From: Verrucomicrobiota bacterium JB024
GTDB lineage: Bacteria > Verrucomicrobiota > Verrucomicrobiia > Opitutales > Cerasicoccaceae
DNA: 50,728 nt
Reading direction: 5' to 3'
Assembly: GCA_030673825.1 (NCBI GenBank)
Contig: JAUTCS010000042.1
Span: 1-50,728, forward strand
Made by a program: the position numbers and the translations under genes. Below, piece after piece: positions 23,904-31,898 of this stretch (position 1 is its first letter; every line of letters starts with the position of its first letter). The notes beneath the pieces are model-generated. The model was not told where the DNA came from, ran no database searches, and was given only the letters and a program-made list of their open reading frames with translations.

Positions 23904-23925
23904 CCTTAACCGCGTAACAAGCCCC

Positions 23926-26900
23926 ATGATGAGAAAAGCCTCCCATACCCCCAGGCGCGGCGGATTCGCCCTGATTGTGGCGATCAGCCTGATGGTCTTT
24001 GTCCTACTGCTCACGCTGTCCCTGAGTTCATTCACGATGGTGGAAACATCCACCAGTGTTCAGCAACGAGCCCATGCACGGGCACAGCTGAACGCGAAGT
24101 TCGGCCTGATGAAGGCAATGGCTCAGCTTCAGGAGATGGCCGGTCCCGACCAGCGTGTGACCGCGCAGGCATCCATCCTCGACAGCGACCCCTCCACAAC
24201 TGACATCGATGGTATTGATACGGCCAAATACTGGACCGGCGTCTGGAACTCCGAATACCCGACCAATGGCGGTAACCCGATCAGCGTACACCAGATCGCC
24301 GACAATGCTTACAACAACCTCGCCAACCGCCGCGCCGACAGCGACGCCGCCAACAGCCGTTTCCTCGGCTGGCTGGTCTCGGGCGAGCTGGATCTGACCG
24401 ACGCCAGAAACTACAACCCCAACGACAACGACGACGCCCTCCTGCTCAGCAACACCGATGCAAACGAAAACGTCTACGCGCGCAAGGTAGCCATCTCCGA
24501 CACCGACGACACCTCCCTCGGCCTCTATGCCTACTGGATCGACGACGAGGGCGTGAAGGCCAAATTCAACATCCGCGATATCCACAAGGAAGAGGCGCAG
24601 AACAATGACGAACGCCGCTACTCCGTCATGGCCGCCCAGCGCAGCGGCGTCGAAAACATGACCCAACTGGCCCAGGCCGGCTTCCCCGTCAACGACGGTA
24701 TTCTCAACAACATGGCCTCCTCGGCCAGCCTGTCCTCCTATTACTCAGCCCAGGGCGCCAACGACGCAACCCTGACCACCCTTGCCCAGGACACCATTCA
24801 CGACCTCACCGCCTACAGCTACGGTCTTCTGACCGACCCCAAACACGGCGGCTTAAAAAAAGACCTCACCTCCTACTTCGAGCAGGCCACAAGCACTGTC
24901 CCCAATGCCCTCGAAGAGCTCTCTTTCTACGTCGACACCAACTATACCTTTGATGACTTCGAACTCAACGAGCCCCGTGTAGCCGATTTCCCGGACCCAT
25001 ACAATGTCTACAGCGAGCCCGGGCCGACGTGGAAAAAGCTCTACTCGTGGTACCACCTGGCAAAAGAGTACAGTGTGGACGAAGCCATCGAGCCTCGCCC
25101 CGCCACCGACACCCAGCAGGGCATCGGCCCGATCATGATCCGCGCCATTGTCGGTTTTTCCCCCGAGGTCGTCCCGGACACAGACGCGGTCACCTCCAAC
25201 GTCTACCTGCGTGTCCACATCGACACCAAGATCGTCCTGTGGAACCCCTACAAGGTCGCACTCGCCCCCCATGACTACGAAGTCGAGTTTATGAGCGGCG
25301 GCAGCCAAACCGCGCTCTTCCCGCAATTCGTCTACGACGACTCAATCACTAATGAGGCCACCGACGCGGCACAGATCGTCACAGTTTCAGATGTGAATCA
25401 TTACCGAGGTTACTACCCAAATGCCATCAAGATCGAGCACAACAATGCCAACACAAACGGGAATTCCTCAGCATCAGTACCTGCGATGAAGGGTGTCTTT
25501 CAGCATCCTCAGATGTCCAGCATGAAAGCTGAGCTGGGCTTAACGGGCGCCGGCGTTATTTTCACGATTCAGGACGCCGCTTTTGAACCCGGCGAGGTCA
25601 AGGTATTCTCGATCAACAACATCAATGACGACGCCTACACTGAAGGCTATACGCTGAGCGAAGGGCTCTATCACGGTTCCGTCTATCTCGCCTACTCCGA
25701 TCCTTTGCCAAGCACGGTAGTGGACGGTGTCGAGGTAGAGTCCAAGCAGAAAGAGACAGACCCTAACACCGGAATCGAAACCGCCAAAACCGAGGTTCGC
25801 TACCCGGCCTTCCATTGGCGCCCTTGGGATACGACCGGTACCGGTGCGTATAACCTCAAGTACTCGAGCCCTTATGGTGAAATCTACGGAGTCGGCCTGC
25901 GCGAGCCTATCGCCGCTGGCGAGGACCGGAACATCCGCATCGGCGGTCTTGTCACAGGCCTGAACACCTATTACTCCCGGCAATTCCGCGAAAACCTGAC
26001 CCGTGCTGAGGCGAATGAAGGAAACGGCAGCGGGAACCTCAGCAACTTCACAGCCCGCACGACCACGCCCATTTTCAATACCCACTTTGATACAGACACC
26101 ACCCGGTCCCTGGAAAACGACTGGAGCGCCGGGCCGAATTTCAAGGCCAAGATCGAGTACAACTTAGACATACTCCCCTTCGACGAAGGCTCCCCTGTCA
26201 CCACGGCTAATGTTCCTTTTGCCGCCGCCATGATTCACTGGAACCCGACCGCCATCGAGTCCCGCCGTCTCGGCTATACCGGTGGCAATGTCATTCCCGG
26301 CCTGTCCTCCTACAACAGCATTGGCTGGACCTCCGGCGTCCGCTACAAAGAATATGGGAACATCACCACGGTGGATGTCAGTGGCACGAACGCCTTCTTC
26401 GGCCGCAGCTTCTCCGAAGCCAACGGGCTGACACACCTGCCCATCATGGATGCCCCCCAGGAAAACCAGCCCATTCTCTCCCTCGGCTTCTTCCAGAACG
26501 CGAACTTTAACCGGCAGGACGCCAGCCCGGGCTACCAGATCGGAAACTCTTTCCCCGAGATCCGCCTGGAAAGCCTGAAAAAACTCTACCGCGACCATGA
26601 TGAGCCTTACTATAACGCTGCCGCCGCCGGTCAGGGCGGGGGCGGTTCGCCGGCCATCGTCGACTCGACCTACCTGCTCAATGACGCACTCTGGGACCGC
26701 TTCTTCCTCTCCACCTACACCGATCCCGAAGACATCAACGACGCCAACTTCACCCCGCCCAATGCCCGTATGACGCGCGTCGTCCCCAATGAGACTGTGC
26801 CCACTGCCGCTCTCAACGACTTCTTCGACATGGCAGCCGCCTACCTCGCGGTCAACGGCGCCTTCAACGTTAACTCAACCTCTGTCGAGGCCTGGAAGGC

Positions 26901-27621
26901 GACACTCGGCAGCCTGAGTGACCTTTCCATCAACGGCAACACCGTCAACCGCGTGGTCTCCCACTATGCGGCCCCCAGCGGAGACTCCAACGCTGCCGAC
27001 GAAACCAATCTCTGGCAGGGTTTCCGCGAATTGACCGACGACCAGCTGACAGCACTGGCCGAGGCAATGGTTACACAGGTCAAAACACGCGGCCCCTTCC
27101 TCTCCATGGGCGAGTTCATCAACCGACGACTGGCCGAAGAGACTGATGAAACCAGCCGCCGCGGTGCCATGCAGGCCGCGATCGAGGCCGTCGATTACTC
27201 CGGCAACGCGATGTCTGCTGACGGCATCAACGCCACCCCCGCCAGTGTTTTCAACATGAACGATTTCACGACGGACAGCGAGATGGATGCGATCATGTAT
27301 CAGGAAAAAGCGGCACGCACACACCGTTATGCCGGCGTGCCGGGGTGGGTCAAGCAGGGGGACATCATCCAGGCCCTCGGCCCCTCCCTCACGGTACGTT
27401 CAGATACCTTCCGCATCCGCGCCTATGGCGAAACGCTCGATCCGATCACGGGGGACAAGATCGCCAGTGCCGTCTGCGAAGCCATTGTCCAGCGCGTTCC
27501 CGCGCCTGTCAGCCCCAACAGCACTGACGCAGACACCCTCGAATACTACGAGCCCAGCGACACCCTCGGTCGCAAGTTCGAGATCGTCTCCTTCCAATGG
27601 TTACCCTCTGACCAAATCTAA
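23926..27621 (+). CDS. Verru_Chthon cassette protein A-like, pilin-type N-terminus
   Basis: A 1231-residue protein. The N-terminus RRGGFALIVAISLMVFVLLLTLSLSSF is a type IV pilin/prepilin-like leader: a basic region, a glycine before a hydrophobic helix, then an amphipathic Ala/Gln-rich segment. This, the large size and the Asn/Asp-rich beta-type body match the family called Verru_Chthon cassette protein A (TIGR02600), which has no known function. It is presumably processed and anchored in the inner membrane or assembled by a secretion/pilus machinery. Normally proteins B, C and D of the cassette, each with prepilin leaders, accompany it; none is here. The next gene overlaps its stop by one base. 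A CATCGATG site precedes it, and a second lies inside at 24204-24211. Confidence 0.8.
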   Translation: MMRKASHTPRRGGFALIVAISLMVFVLLLTLSLSSFTMVETSTSVQQRAHARAQLNAKFGLMKAMAQLQEMAGPDQRVTAQASILDSDPSTTDIDGIDTAKYWTGVWNSEYPTNGGNPISVHQIADNAYNNLANRRADSDAANSRFLGWLVSGELDLTDARNYNPNDNDDALLLSNTDANENVYARKVAISDTDDTSLGLYAYWIDDEGVKAKFNIRDIHKEEAQNNDERRYSVMAAQRSGVENMTQLAQAGFPVNDGILNNMASSASLSSYYSAQGANDATLTTLAQDTIHDLTAYSYGLLTDPKHGGLKKDLTSYFEQATSTVPNALEELSFYVDTNYTFDDFELNEPRVADFPDPYNVYSEPGPTWKKLYSWYHLAKEYSVDEAIEPRPATDTQQGIGPIMIRAIVGFSPEVVPDTDAVTSNVYLRVHIDTKIVLWNPYKVALAPHDYEVEFMSGGSQTALFPQFVYDDSITNEATDAAQIVTVSDVNHYRGYYPNAIKIEHNNANTNGNSSASVPAMKGVFQHPQMSSMKAELGLTGAGVIFTIQDAAFEPGEVKVFSINNINDDAYTEGYTLSEGLYHGSVYLAYSDPLPSTVVDGVEVESKQKETDPNTGIETAKTEVRYPAFHWRPWDTTGTGAYNLKYSSPYGEIYGVGLREPIAAGEDRNIRIGGLVTGLNTYYSRQFRENLTRAEANEGNGSGNLSNFTARTTTPIFNTHFDTDTTRSLENDWSAGPNFKAKIEYNLDILPFDEGSPVTTANVPFAAAMIHWNPTAIESRRLGYTGGNVIPGLSSYNSIGWTSGVRYKEYGNITTVDVSGTNAFFGRSFSEANGLTHLPIMDAPQENQPILSLGFFQNANFNRQDASPGYQIGNSFPEIRLESLKKLYRDHDEPYYNAAAAGQGGGGSPAIVDSTYLLNDALWDRFFLSTYTDPEDINDANFTPPNARMTRVVPNETVPTAALNDFFDMAAAYLAVNGAFNVNSTSVEAWKATLGSLSDLSINGNTVNRVVSHYAAPSGDSNAADETNLWQGFRELTDDQLTALAEAMVTQVKTRGPFLSMGEFINRRLAEETDETSRRGAMQAAIEAVDYSGNAMSADGINATPASVFNMNDFTTDSEMDAIMYQEKAARTHRYAGVPGWVKQGDIIQALGPSLTVRSDTFRIRAYGETLDPITGDKIASAVCEAIVQRVPAPVSPNSTDADTLEYYEPSDTLGRKFEIVSFQWLPSDQI
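24201..24214. promoter_or_regulatory. Intragenic CATCGATG site
   Basis: TGACATCGATGGTA inside the Verru_Chthon-type gene, about 280 bases after its start. On the minus strand it reads CATCGATGTCA, matching the 11-base core of the intergenic sites at 35912, 37242 and 37382. It may be an auxiliary operator for looping or a chance match in the Asp-Ile-Asp-Gly codons. Confidence 0.35.
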
Positions 27622-28364
27622 TGCGACTCTCTCCTCTCATCCGCACCTATATCCTAACGAGCCTTTGCGGCCTCGTACTAGCTTGTCATCTCTCCGCCCA
27701 GACGCAGCAGCCCGTTTTCCGCTGCCAGTTGCGCACACTCGGTTGGCAGGGTGTCCCCTCAGAGCTCTACCTCAGGGATGGCCAGGGATATGAGCCGATC
27801 GCCATCCGCCGGGGGAAGCTCACCGACTCCTTCGAGTACCGGGGCAGCCCCACCCTGCAACTCTACATCCATGAGCCAATCGTCGTTGAGGGGCAGCTCC
27901 CCCCGCCGCCTGACTTCACCGTGCGCCTACCCGAGAACAGACAGGACTACATATTGTTGGTCATGCCAGGGAACGACAGTGATAACCACAAGCTGCGCAT
28001 TCTCCCCATCCAGGACTCGGCTACTCGCCCACCGGAGGGCTCACTCGCTCTTGTTAACACAACACCAGCGACCCTCGGGCTCGTCATCGGCGAGAAAAAA
28101 TGCGAGCTCCCCCCGCTGAAACTCGAGATAGTACCCCTGCCGGAGTCCAGTGACGTCCCCAAGAACCAAACCAGAAAAACACGGATAACGGTCCCCATTC
28201 GCATTTTCTGGAAGGGCGAAGAGGGCTGGAAAAAGCTCCGCTCGACCTCGCTCTTTGTCATCTCGGGCTCCAATGAATTCATGTTCCTGCATGAACCGGT
28301 CTGGAGCGATGGCCTCAGCGGTTTTGCCCACGATCCCATCCAGTGGACGATGATTTCCCGCTGA
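27621..28364 (+). CDS. Exported partner of the Verru_Chthon-type protein, unknown function
   Basis: I do not recognise this 247-residue protein. It starts on the TAATG overlap with the preceding gene, so translation is coupled and a common function is likely. The N-terminus MRLSPLIRTYILTSLCGLVLACHLSAQ is a signal peptide; cleavage before Gln or lipidation at the Cys of LVLAC are both possible. The body is beta-rich with many Pro residues (PPPPDFTVRLPENRQDYILLVMPG) and a C-terminal FVISGSNEFMFLHEP. It could be a periplasmic or outer-membrane accessory factor of the large pilin-like protein. No homologous family can be named. Confidence 0.8.
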   Translation: MRLSPLIRTYILTSLCGLVLACHLSAQTQQPVFRCQLRTLGWQGVPSELYLRDGQGYEPIAIRRGKLTDSFEYRGSPTLQLYIHEPIVVEGQLPPPPDFTVRLPENRQDYILLVMPGNDSDNHKLRILPIQDSATRPPEGSLALVNTTPATLGLVIGEKKCELPPLKLEIVPLPESSDVPKNQTRKTRITVPIRIFWKGEEGWKKLRSTSLFVISGSNEFMFLHEPVWSDGLSGFAHDPIQWTMISR

Positions 28365-28389
28365 GGGAAAATGCGCGCATAAATGCAAC

Positions 28390-28411
28390 GTGTAGTGATT
28401 GTTCGCTACAC
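28390..28411. terminator. Weak hairpin between convergent genes
   Basis: Arms GTGTAG/CTACAC with a 10-base loop, located between the stop of the exported partner protein and the stop of the sulfatase. It could serve both strands as a terminator, but there is no U-run of note. Confidence 0.35.
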
Positions 28412-28439
28412 TGTTTGAAAACATGCCCAAGCTAACAGT

Positions 28440-29801
28440 TCACTCCGGAAGCGGAAAACTGTCCCCCGTATCCTCGACCCAGCGGCGCAGGCGCTTGAGC
28501 AGGCGTTCGCGGACTTCGCGGTAGCGGGAGTTGTGCGCGAGGTTGACCTCTTCGTACGGATCCTCGTTGAGGTTGAACATCAGCCACGGCACGCGCTCCA
28601 GGCAGACGAGCTTCCAGCCGTCGTCCGTCACCACGCCACGCCAGGGCTGGTCCACCGAATCGCTGTGGCCGGTCGGAACGACGTTTTGTAAATAGGCCGA
28701 ATCGGGCCGCTCGATCACCGGGCCGCCACGGAAATGCAGCGGGGAAAGATCACGCCCCTGCATCCACTCCGGCGGCTTCAGGCCGCAAAGACCAAGCGAG
28801 GTCGGCGCCAGGTCCACGTGGTTGACCAGTGCGGGGGATGCCCCCTGCCGCCCGTAGTAGGGGCTGCCGCCACCCCAGATCATGAACGGGACACGAATAG
28901 ACTCCTCCCACGGGGCGGTCTTCTTGAACTGACCATGCGAGCCGTGTAGATCGCCATGGTCGGAGAAAAAGACGATGGCAGTCGAGTCCAGCAGATTCAG
29001 CCGCGCCAGCGCCTCCATCACGCGCCCGACGTTCCAGTCGAGATTTTCGATCAGCCCGTAGTACCCGGCCAGATCCTGCCGTGCCGCCTGTTCAACGCGA
29101 GGCACAGCGGGCACGTTCGGACGCAGGCTGAGCGTCGCGGGGTTGTGACGGCCCGCAAAGGGCGCAGGGGCGACGTACGGGTTGTGCGGCGGCTGCACGG
29201 AGAGCCCGGCGAAAAACGGTCGTGCCTCGCCGCCCTGCTGCGAACGCTTTTCCAGAAAATCCAGCAACAGGTCCGTCAAGGCATCGGTCTCAAATCCCGG
29301 CAACCGTGTATGCGCAACTTCGCCCGCACCGGCGCGGTGGCCATGCACCCAGCTATCCCAGGGGCTGTTGTTGTTCTCATAGCCAATCCACGTCTCGAAG
29401 CCACCCCGCCGCTCAGGCGGCACGGTGTGGAAAGCCGCCCGCCCCTCGGCCTCCTTGAAACCGTCCACATGCCACTTGCCGAACCACGCCGTCTCGTACC
29501 CATGTTCGGCAAAGGCGTGAGCAACGGTCTTCGTCTCGGTCGGCATCGCGTACTCGTGGCCGGGCACGCACTGGTGAGGATAACGGCTGCTCAGCAGCGA
29601 TCCGCGACACGGGCAGCACAGCGGGTAGCCCATGAGCGCACGCGGGAAGTCCTGCCCCTCCAGCCCGAGACGATCGATGTTGGGCGTATGCACGTTCGGA
29701 TCGCCGTGCAAGCTGAGCGCCTGGCTACGGTGCTGATCACCAAATATCCAGATGACGTTGCGGGGGAGCGAGCTTGGGGCTGAGACGGTCGTAGTGGCCA
29801 T
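28440..29801 (-). CDS. Sulfatase of the formylglycine-dependent (S1) family
   Basis: A 453-residue alkaline-phosphatase-superfamily sulfatase that hydrolyses sulfate esters. The formylglycine motif CxPxR is present as Cys62-Cys63-Pro64-Cys65-Arg66, followed by GSLLSSRYPH, and metal ligands are visible in FGDQHRSQ near residue 20 and FFSDHGDLHGSHG in the second half. The variant CCPCR is unusual, because the second and fourth positions are normally Ser or Thr and Ser. No clear signal peptide is present, so it may be cytoplasmic or use another export route. It is the last gene of the minus-strand glycan-use run, which suggests a sulfated arabinose-containing or pectin-like glycan. Confidence 0.92.
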   Translation of the reverse strand: MATTTVSAPSSLPRNVIWIFGDQHRSQALSLHGDPNVHTPNIDRLGLEGQDFPRALMGYPLCCPCRGSLLSSRYPHQCVPGHEYAMPTETKTVAHAFAEHGYETAWFGKWHVDGFKEAEGRAAFHTVPPERRGGFETWIGYENNNSPWDSWVHGHRAGAGEVAHTRLPGFETDALTDLLLDFLEKRSQQGGEARPFFAGLSVQPPHNPYVAPAPFAGRHNPATLSLRPNVPAVPRVEQAARQDLAGYYGLIENLDWNVGRVMEALARLNLLDSTAIVFFSDHGDLHGSHGQFKKTAPWEESIRVPFMIWGGGSPYYGRQGASPALVNHVDLAPTSLGLCGLKPPEWMQGRDLSPLHFRGGPVIERPDSAYLQNVVPTGHSDSVDQPWRGVVTDDGWKLVCLERVPWLMFNLNEDPYEEVNLAHNSRYREVRERLLKRLRRWVEDTGDSFPLPE

Positions 29802-29863
29802 GGCAATACAATGGAGCTCAGCCGGACGGCTGGCAACAGCGCTTTAGCCGTCCGGTGGTGCGG

Positions 29864-30976
29864 TTATTCCGAAGTGAGCCCGAGACGTTCGCGCTCCTGA
29901 CGCATGGCGCGGGCGTAGTCCGGGCGCGGCTCGGTCGCTCCGAACGGCGCTATGTCGGACTGGTACACATGGAAGAACGTCATCCCCCACTCGTCTCCGA
30001 CCTGAAGCGCCCCGCCGAGCGGGCCGTTGACGGACTCGTCCGGCTCGCTCGAACTCCAGAACATCTCCCCGCCGGTGGTGGCATAATTGGACAGCGCCCG
30101 GAAATGGTACACCATCGGCGCGGCGTGGTCGCCGGGCTTCTTCATGTCCTGCTTCTCGAACCAGATGGCGTTGAGATAGGTGTTGATGAAAAGCGCCCGG
30201 TCGCCGAAGACCTCCAGCGCGTAGGCCTCGACCGCCAGCGGCACCTGCATGGTCTTTTTCGTGCCCTTGTCGCCGGGGATCATGGCGATGTTGATACAGA
30301 CGGGCTTGTGCGTCCAGCACTTCGCGTAAAAGTCGATCACGCGCTTCCACGCATCGATGATCTTGCGCGCCGAGTAGCCGCTCTTTTCACGGAAGTCCTC
30401 GAAGTGCTCATCCTTGATCCGGTAACCCATCTCGATGGCCTGCCCTCCGGGGCCGCTCAGCATCAGGTAGCCGACGTTCGAGTCATCGCCGTAGCGCTCA
30501 GCCACCTTGCCGATAAAGGTGAACCACGGGTCGAGGTATTCATCGGTCCACGGCAGCGGATAGACGACCTTCGCGGCAGCGTTGTTCGCGCTCATCCCGG
30601 CATGCATGTGCTGGGAGGGGTTGGTCCAGGTCGGGCAGTTGTCTATGACCCACTGCGGCGCGTAGTGGCCGCCGAAAAAGCCGAGGTTGACGACCTTGCC
30701 CTCGCGGCGGGCCACGTCGAGACAGTTATCAATCAGCTCCCAGCGGATATTGCCCGGCTCGGGCTCGATCTCGGCCCACGGCATGTAGAGCGTAGCCCCA
30801 TCGATGTAGTCGAGCTCGAAGCACGGGGGCACGCCCTGGCGCAACGCGTGCGGGGCCCACATCAGGCTATAGATACCACGCGGACGCCACTGCTCGTCAA
30901 CCGGACCGGACTGTGCCCGGCACGGCGCCACCGCCAGCAGGACGGCGGCGCACACCCAAAGGGATACGATTTTCAC
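29864..30976 (-). CDS. Exported TIM-barrel protein, glycoside hydrolase-like
   Basis: A 370-residue protein with a signal peptide (MKIVSLWVCAAVLLAVAPCRAQ). The body begins RGIYSLMWAPHALRQG and contains YMPWAEIEPEPGNIRWELIDNCLDVARREGK, the loop-strand pattern seen at the start of GH42/GH-A type barrels (WxxxEPxPGxYxW). GYLMLSGPG and, later, MFWSSSEPDES would be strands near the active site. I cannot place it in a CAZy family, and the acid/base Glu is not certain. Its start codon lies three bases after the stop of the upstream beta-sandwich gene, so translation is coupled. It is probably a glycosidase of the arabinan/pectin locus. Confidence 0.72.
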   Translation of the reverse strand: MKIVSLWVCAAVLLAVAPCRAQSGPVDEQWRPRGIYSLMWAPHALRQGVPPCFELDYIDGATLYMPWAEIEPEPGNIRWELIDNCLDVARREGKVVNLGFFGGHYAPQWVIDNCPTWTNPSQHMHAGMSANNAAAKVVYPLPWTDEYLDPWFTFIGKVAERYGDDSNVGYLMLSGPGGQAIEMGYRIKDEHFEDFREKSGYSARKIIDAWKRVIDFYAKCWTHKPVCINIAMIPGDKGTKKTMQVPLAVEAYALEVFGDRALFINTYLNAIWFEKQDMKKPGDHAAPMVYHFRALSNYATTGGEMFWSSSEPDESVNGPLGGALQVGDEWGMTFFHVYQSDIAPFGATEPRPDYARAMRQERERLGLTSE

Positions 30977-30979
30977 GGC

Positions 30980-31855
30980 TTAGTTCTGGATTTCGATGGA
31001 GTGAATGTTGAGCGTGACCCCGTAGCTGGAGTTGCTCATAATGTCGCCGACAACGAGGCGCAGGCGCTTGATGTCCAGCGAGCTCACCAGCTTCGAGGCG
31101 GGGAAGCTGCCGGCAGCCATCGTGTTGCGGGTCTTGAGATTTTTCAGCTCAAAGGAGAACTCGCCCCGGGAGCCGTCGTACTTCATCGCGTACTGATAGG
31201 TGTCGGTGCTGTTCAGCTTGGCGGCGGACGCCCCGGTCCCGACGACCCAGTTCTTACCATTGCCGCTGAAGCTGGCAACCGTACCGGTCGTGCCGGACTC
31301 GTCAGCCAGGTAGCGGACGTGCGCCTGCATATTGTGCAGGATATTCATCCCGAGCACCATGCTGGGCTTGGCGGACAGCGGGGCCTGAAGCTGCCCGCGA
31401 ATCGGCTGGAACTGATCCAGCGCCCACGACTTGGCGCCGACAGACTCGCCGCCAACGAGGGCGACGTACACGCCCGAACCATCCCCGATATCGGGTACGG
31501 AAAAGGTCACGGTCCACTCTAGCGTCTTGCCCTCGGCCTGCACGGGAGCAGCCTGGCCGACCCAGGAAAAGGGCTGCCCGTTCTTGCCGTTCGTCGTCAG
31601 TTGAAGCATCTTCGTGCCATCCACCGGGTTGCTCACGATGGTGCCACCCGCCGTCGCGCCGGTGGGCGCGTAGCATTGGAAGATGAACGGCCCGTCCTTG
31701 GCGTTCGGGAACTTCTCACCGGGACTGAGTTTGGTTCCAGCTGAGAAGGAGGAGAAATCGCAGGTCTGCGCGATAACTGGCTGTGCGAACAGCAACAGCG
31801 CGGCCCCGAGGGCCAGCGGGCTGACGCGTGTGATCAGGTGAGGGAACTTTTTCAT
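30980..31855 (-). CDS. Exported beta-sandwich protein of unknown function
   Basis: A 291-residue protein with a clear signal peptide (LALGAALLLFAQPVIAQ). The body is beta-rich with Gly/Ser/Asn-rich turns (LQLTTNGKNGQPFSWVGQAA, EWTVTFSVPD, RLRLVVGDIMSNSSYGVTLNIHSIEI), resembling LamG or polysaccharide-lyase-like jelly rolls. The start was set at MKKFPHL, since an alternative 50 codons upstream adds an Arg/Ser-rich stretch overlapping the previous gene. It lies between the GH51-like gene and the TIM-barrel gene and may be a carbohydrate-binding or lyase-like component. Function is not established. Confidence 0.75.
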   Translation of the reverse strand: MKKFPHLITRVSPLALGAALLLFAQPVIAQTCDFSSFSAGTKLSPGEKFPNAKDGPFIFQCYAPTGATAGGTIVSNPVDGTKMLQLTTNGKNGQPFSWVGQAAPVQAEGKTLEWTVTFSVPDIGDGSGVYVALVGGESVGAKSWALDQFQPIRGQLQAPLSAKPSMVLGMNILHNMQAHVRYLADESGTTGTVASFSGNGKNWVVGTGASAAKLNSTDTYQYAMKYDGSRGEFSFELKNLKTRNTMAAGSFPASKLVSSLDIKRLRLVVGDIMSNSSYGVTLNIHSIEIQN

Positions 31856-31898
31856 GGGAGGACTGGTTCGGATTACTGGAGGTTTAAAGTAAAGGTGG

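Larger units (their letters stand above)
23513..23925. other. 413-base gene-free stretch upstream of the Verru_Chthon-type gene
   Basis: The right half is AT-rich and contains a perfect 14-base palindrome and a CATCGATG operator-like site just before the next gene. The left half has a weak hairpin (TGGCGG...ACGCC) after ppk2 with a later run of seven T near 23578, which could be a poor terminator. A small open frame in it shows no protein-like features. Confidence 0.55.

Noticed and set aside
30352-30806. Two further CATCGATG octamers (30352-30359 and 30799-30806)
   Set aside because: Both lie deep inside a coding region and are not followed by the TCA extension together with AT-rich flanks. 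Chance occurrences of the octamer are expected.
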